From Sordaria brevicollis (taxonomy: Eukaryota; Ascomycota; Sordariomycetes; Sordariales; Sordariaceae): 64,000 nucleotides of DNA. The notes under the pieces are model-generated. The model worked only from the letters and a program-made list of their open reading frames with translations. It was not told the origin of the DNA and ran no database searches. The position numbers and the translations under genes were made by a program. Below are positions 59,401 to 64,000 of the stretch, in pieces. Position 1 is the first letter of the stretch. Each line of letters begins with the position of its first letter. The stretch is from positions 434,001-498,000 of the forward strand of contig JAUTDP010000003.1 of NCBI GenBank assembly GCA_033439795.1, in the 5' to 3' direction.

Positions 59401-62400
59401 TGGGGAGACAACATCGAGATTCTGACCACCGCCCAGGCGGGTGGTTGGAAGGAAAGTGACGCGGGCTCCCGTCGGGAGACCTGGTAGAGGAAACTGCAGT
59501 TGTCACCAGTTGTTTGCGGCGGGGTTGCCACATGGACATCACAACTAAAACATTGCTGGTACCATCATCGCATTAACAGCCAAGTCTGACTCTGCAATGC
59601 ACTTGCCCTGGAAATACCGGTATAGCAATGCATACCTAATATATGTTATCAGGGTATGCCGGCGCAATGCAGGGCATCTGTTAGCAGGGACCCAACCGCA
59701 TTTCGTGGGCGACGAAGTTGGAAGAATTAATATGAAGCGACTCGCACATTCTGCCCGTCACTTACACCGGCATCTATGGGCATGACGGAGAGACAGCTGG
59801 GTTGGAGAAGCTGCTAAAAGCAGGTACCATCTGTACAACATGAAAAAAATTGGTACGATGGTGATTGAACGACTTCCGAGTTGTCGTTTATAAGGAAGGA
59901 AAAAGGCTTGGCGTCCAACTTATAGTGGCCTTCAATCTCACCACCACAAGTCCTGAGCAGGCTGAGACAGATACGGAATTTCATGATTTCCGGTTCGGGT
60001 TGCTAGGTCCCTAGAACCGTTGCAACACCACGGTCAAACTCTAACCACAGGGTTTTACTTACTTTCGAACTTTATTTTCAGACTATGCAAAACCGTTGGA
60101 ACGATGGGTTCTCGTGGAGCAATGTTAATGGAAGTTAAGGGTTCAACTCCGCCGGGCAATGTGCTGCAAAAAGGGTTTCCCTTGTGGAACCAAAATGGTC
60201 GCATTGTCCAGGGAGGAGGTTGTACCGAGCGCAAACCGTTTTCCGCTGGGTCCTCGGAAAATGTGAAGGCATTCTGGGTTTTTTCGTTCGGTTTTTGTTG
60301 GGTTGCCGCGAGTCCCGTGTTAAGTTCTCAGCGAGGTTGTGAGTCGAGAGCGCGACTTTGTCCGGTTCCGCGGCTTTGTGTCCACCCCTGGAGGTTCCCA
60401 TTTTTGACTTTGTCCGCGGTCTCGGCCAGTACGGTTGCGAGAAGCCATCCAGTTTGGCGCCCAAAGACCGATGACACAGCAAAAAGTGAGATCTGGAGGC
60501 TCAAGATACTTTCGGTCGAAGCCCCACCACGGCGCCCACCTCTGCCACCTTCCCGCCGGACGGTTTGTGGACAGTGGACAGTTTGGGGCCGCACCCCTGC
60601 GAGCTATGACGTTAGATTGTGGGACTTTATTCAATAGTCTCACCCCTCGTGGCGTTAAGGGTCTCAACCCGGTGGAGCTGCACACAATCCTGAGCCCGGC
60701 CTGTGATCCTGATAACCGACGAGATGGGTGGGAATGGAGGCATTTTTTTTCTTCCCCTTGCCCTCTGGGCATCCTCGGAGCTGCGGTTGTGTGGAAAAAT
60801 GCCAAAATTTTTGCGAGTCAAAGGTTTACAGACCCTACTTCTCCTTTTTCCGTTGTGCTTGGGATGGCTAGCTTTTGCACGGCCATTTGAACAACTCGTA
60901 TTCCGGGGGGCCCATGATGAGCAGCAGTCGGAAGAACCTCCGAGGAATCTGGCTGGCGGACTTGTTGAAAAATTTGAAACGAACCATGTCGGCAGAGTGA
61001 GGGGATTCCAGACACAAATGAACGGCGGGGTTGGCGACTTGAGCTCCTTGGGTCCGGGCATGTCTTGGTGGTCGATGAGCAAGTGCGTTCGTTGCAAAGG
61101 AGTGGAAGAAGAGGAAAGTGAGCCGTGGCATGTGTGTGTTTTCTCATGTCGCTCCCGTCGTTCCGTCGATGGCTGGACAAGACTGCTGATTGGAAGAGAT
61201 ATTCATGATATGGAGACCTGGACTGCTCAATATCGGTGACAGCGCCGACGCCCGACAAAAGACGAGAGAGAAGACTGGTCGTTGTTTTGTGTGTGTGTGT
61301 GTGGTGGATTAAGAGGGATTCAAATTTTACCCAGCCGGGCGGGGTGAACAAAGTGAGCAGAGATGTTCCTGGCTCCTACTGGGCTCTAACAGAAAACACT
61401 TGAGCTCTCTCCACACGGGGCTGACGACACCGGCCTATATGCTGACTTTCGGAAGAAACAGGAGGGGGAAAACGGTCAATTGAAGAAAGCAAGGACGAGA
61501 GCTCCTTTTCGTCTCCCTAGAACGGCTTTTAAATGAGGGTTTTGGGGCGGCGCGTGAGGGTCAAGTTTTGGAGGGCAGCGGGCCTAAAAGTATCACTTGT
61601 TTCTCCCGTGAGCTGGACAACAACGAACCAATCAGCAGCCCGTCGCAGAGGACCCTGGATTTTTCGATCCTCTCGATCCCCTGGAGCCTGGGCGAAGATG
61701 AGGATCGGGGCAATTCCTGTGCATCTGTGGGAAAGTGAGCAGAGCACGACCGACGCGTCGAACAGCGGCTTCCGCTTGGGGTCTTTTGGGTCTCATCTGC
61801 AACTGGCCTCGATTCGCAACTACTGAACCACCAAACCTAAGTACCTCTATGTGCTCCGGCCCGTCCAGTCCCCTAGGCTCCTTTTACCAGTACTAGCCCT
61901 CTTCACAAAACCTACGGTCCCCAGTTCGAGACCCTTAACAGTCCAAATGCAAAAACGGCATTAGATGAATGGGAATGGGAATTTGATGCTTTTCCACTCG
62001 TCGGTCATTTTGACATTTTGATTACACACCCCGTTCATACCCTACACTACACTACACTATACTGTACCTCATCCTCACCTAATCAATCACCTTACCGCCG
62101 TCGCGAGATCCCGAACCCGATATCGACACTTGCCTCGGGGTAGTCGCATCTTCGGGGTTCAAGTTGCCTTCAGACCTTCCACTTGGATCCGTCTCAGTCT
62201 CAGTTTAGTTTTCAGTTACAGTGTACTTTGTTAGTACCTCTCACTTCTCCGTGCTTACAGTACACTACCTCCCGTCTACACTCTATCACACATCTTGGCC
62301 CTGGCACCTTCCTCTCATTACAAGTCCCTCCCTCCCTCCTTCCTTACCATACCACCCCACAGGACCCAGAACGTAGCAGTGTGGCGGATTGGCAGGTCCC

Positions 62401-64000
62401 CCCATCACAGGCCTGTTAAGGTACCTGTAGCCCACGCCAAAAGAGGTTCAAAACTTGGCCTTTTTATTGTCATTTCTCGGTTTATCCTGCGATAACTGCA
62501 AATCCGTACAAAACCGTCCTTTCCAGGTTTGCTGCATCGCGCATCCACTCCGCGCACACCACAGCACGCAGACGCAAAGCCCTTTCCCCTCTGGCTGCCG
62601 AAAAAAGTGGCAGTTCCAACTTGTCCAAAAATCTTCATGTCAACTTGAAAGACGAACACCCGGTCCTGACCTCTCTCCATCCAAAAGCGAACTTTACACT
62701 TCAGGGGACCGCCGATCTTTCCCTAATTTTTGACCCGGCCCGTTGCGACACTACCAGCCGATTATCACGACCAAAGTCGACGACGGAGTCCCTTCCTGCT
62801 GTTTAACCCTTCACCACCGCACTCAAACAACCCAAGCCGACGACGACAAGGGAAACCAGTGGTCCACTGGCCCCCAAAGTGGAAGAAAAACCCCAAACTT
62901 TCAAGGTAAATCATGATCTCGGCGGAGTTAACTTGTTGCTTTCCCGTCGCATTGGCCCTCATTGGTTTCCCTTCTTCTCACCCCCCTCCCGTCTTTCTCT
63001 CTCTTCTCTCCCCTTTCCCACACATACCAGAAACAGCACATCCCCTTTCCTGAAGCAAGAACTTCCGGCCCCGACCTGTGTCAACCTACCTCTAACCAAC
63101 CCACGGCACTTCACCTCGCTGTTGCCTGTCTTGGCCGGACCACCTGGTCGGCGTTCATGTCCGTCTCCGCGAGCTTCTGACTCGGCCTCTCTTTGGTCCC
63201 TTTCCGCCCTTCCCAACACACATCCCCTCCCCACCACTGCTCAACGCCCCTTCCAATTTTGCTTGTCGCTCTTGTCCGTCACTACCCGGCCCAGTTCGTT
63301 TCCCTTATCGTTCCTGCCGAATTTCCATAAGTACATCCAACAACAACACATCTCGCGGAGTCTAGCGCAAGCTCGCCGTGGTGCTTGAAACCTACTTAGT
63401 CTACCGCCAGGACCCCAAACATAAAAGGATCCTCGTTCCGCCGCCACTCTGCTCTTTTCACCGTCCATGTTTGTTGATTTTGGGACTCTAATCATCTTCG
63501 ATCGAACCCCCGTTCTAGCGTCCTTCACGATGGCGCAACTATCCTCAGTCGGGAGTGTTTCCGAAATACACTCGGGGCGCTTCCTGCCATCAACCCCCCC
63601 AAAATCGATCATTAGTGCTTTTGACGGGGAAAATTTTGCAGACACCGTTGTTGTTCAGTTTTCTAACCTTGGCCTGTTAGCTCTTAGACACTCGACGAGA
63701 CCAAAAACCACCCAGCCACCCCCCACACCTCCTCTGCTGCCTGCCGGTCTGCGGCTTTCATAGTCCCAGGCTTGTGAGGGCATCCGCCCAGCCAAGTGTC
63801 GTTAGGACACGCACAGCCGTATCATGAGAATACCCCACAAAGCTGCTCGAACGTGAGTAGCATCGCAGTCGCCTGACTGAAGCCTGATAGGGTGGACATG
63901 GCGGACAGTGGGGATCAACCGCAGGGCATGCGCCCGCCACCCTTTGACAGCCGTGGTCACCCCCTACCCCGACGTGCTTCCCCGGAAAACTCAATAACAC
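56445..64000. other. 7.5-kb gene-free stretch right of the transposon
   Basis: No coding frame with recognisable motifs or consistent codon bias. Overlapping frames of 90-205 codons at 60.0-61.35 kb occupy the same DNA on both strands, a GC-rich effect rather than a gene. From about 61.9 kb to the right edge the + strand becomes pyrimidine-rich, with CT blocks near 62970-63030 and 63090-63300, like the promoter and long leader of a + gene beyond the edge. Short GT (61288-61304) and ACTAC (62043-62058) runs are present. Large spaces of this kind in Neurospora often precede regulatory genes, but nothing here proves it. Confidence 0.4.

Noticed and set aside
60137..60148. B-box-like GGTTCAACTCC
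   Set aside because: T-stem does not pair and there is no tRNA-like 5' half.
60020..61351. Series of 115-205 codon frames on both strands
   Set aside because: Same DNA open on both strands in a GC-richer patch; no domains, no splice pattern, no codon periodicity apparent.

Overview
The window is nuclear DNA of a filamentous ascomycete, almost certainly Neurospora crassa or a very close relative. Genes carry short (50-220 nt) GT-AG introns with CTAAC/CTGAC branch sites and AUG contexts typical of Sordariomycetes. I recognise the Neurospora DNA methyltransferase DIM-2 and the nuclear gene (oli) for ATP synthase subunit 9. There is also an AT-rich, CpA/TpG-poor block with the mutation pattern of RIP (repeat-induced point mutation), which is characteristic of this genus. 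No tRNA gene, rRNA gene or CRISPR array was found.

Layout. 2-184: tail of a + gene entering from the left. 185-3697: gene-poor, with a 179-bp fold-back/MITE-like element at 2033-2211. 3698-7537: + Ser/Thr kinase with a very long disordered tail. 9006-11324: - secreted Ser/Thr-rich protein with a CBM19-like chitin-binding module. 14014-18552: - dim-2. 21101-24240: - unknown mitochondrial protein, interrupted by an apparent one-base shift. 24879-27412: + MYST (Sas2-like) histone acetyltransferase. 30797-31552: + oli, also carrying an apparent one-base deletion. 33855-35584: - cofactor-independent phosphoglycerate mutase. 36791-37324: + Mediator subunit 9. 37696-38894: - tubulin cofactor C. 40166-42549: - Gpi1. 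43822-44311: - Mdm35. 44933-47504: + Rrp6 exosome nuclease. From 47505 to the right end I find no convincing host gene.

The accessory part is 51467-56444: a 4.98-kb DNA transposon with about 56-bp terminal inverted repeats, wrecked by RIP. A fossil DDE (Tc1/mariner-type) transposase can still be read on the - strand (HTH near 56.2 kb, the ending YSLNFNPIE near 55.4 kb). A long second decayed reading frame lies on the + strand. Nested inside, at 53375-53915, is a much younger 541-bp miniature LTR-type element with 117-bp direct repeats, a 5-bp target duplication and a tRNA-like 3' half. Its two repeats differ at 7 positions, all C to T and 6 in CpA, which is a direct record of RIP.

The genes are mostly unrelated housekeeping functions (chromatin, mitochondria, glycolysis, transcription, tubulin folding, GPI anchors, RNA decay). 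The notable link is that dim-2, the methyltransferase that methylates RIP products in Neurospora, lies about 33 kb from a large RIP product. Two conserved genes (oli and the 21.1-24.2 kb gene) are each exactly one base short of an intact frame, which points to residual indels in this assembly rather than real pseudogenes.
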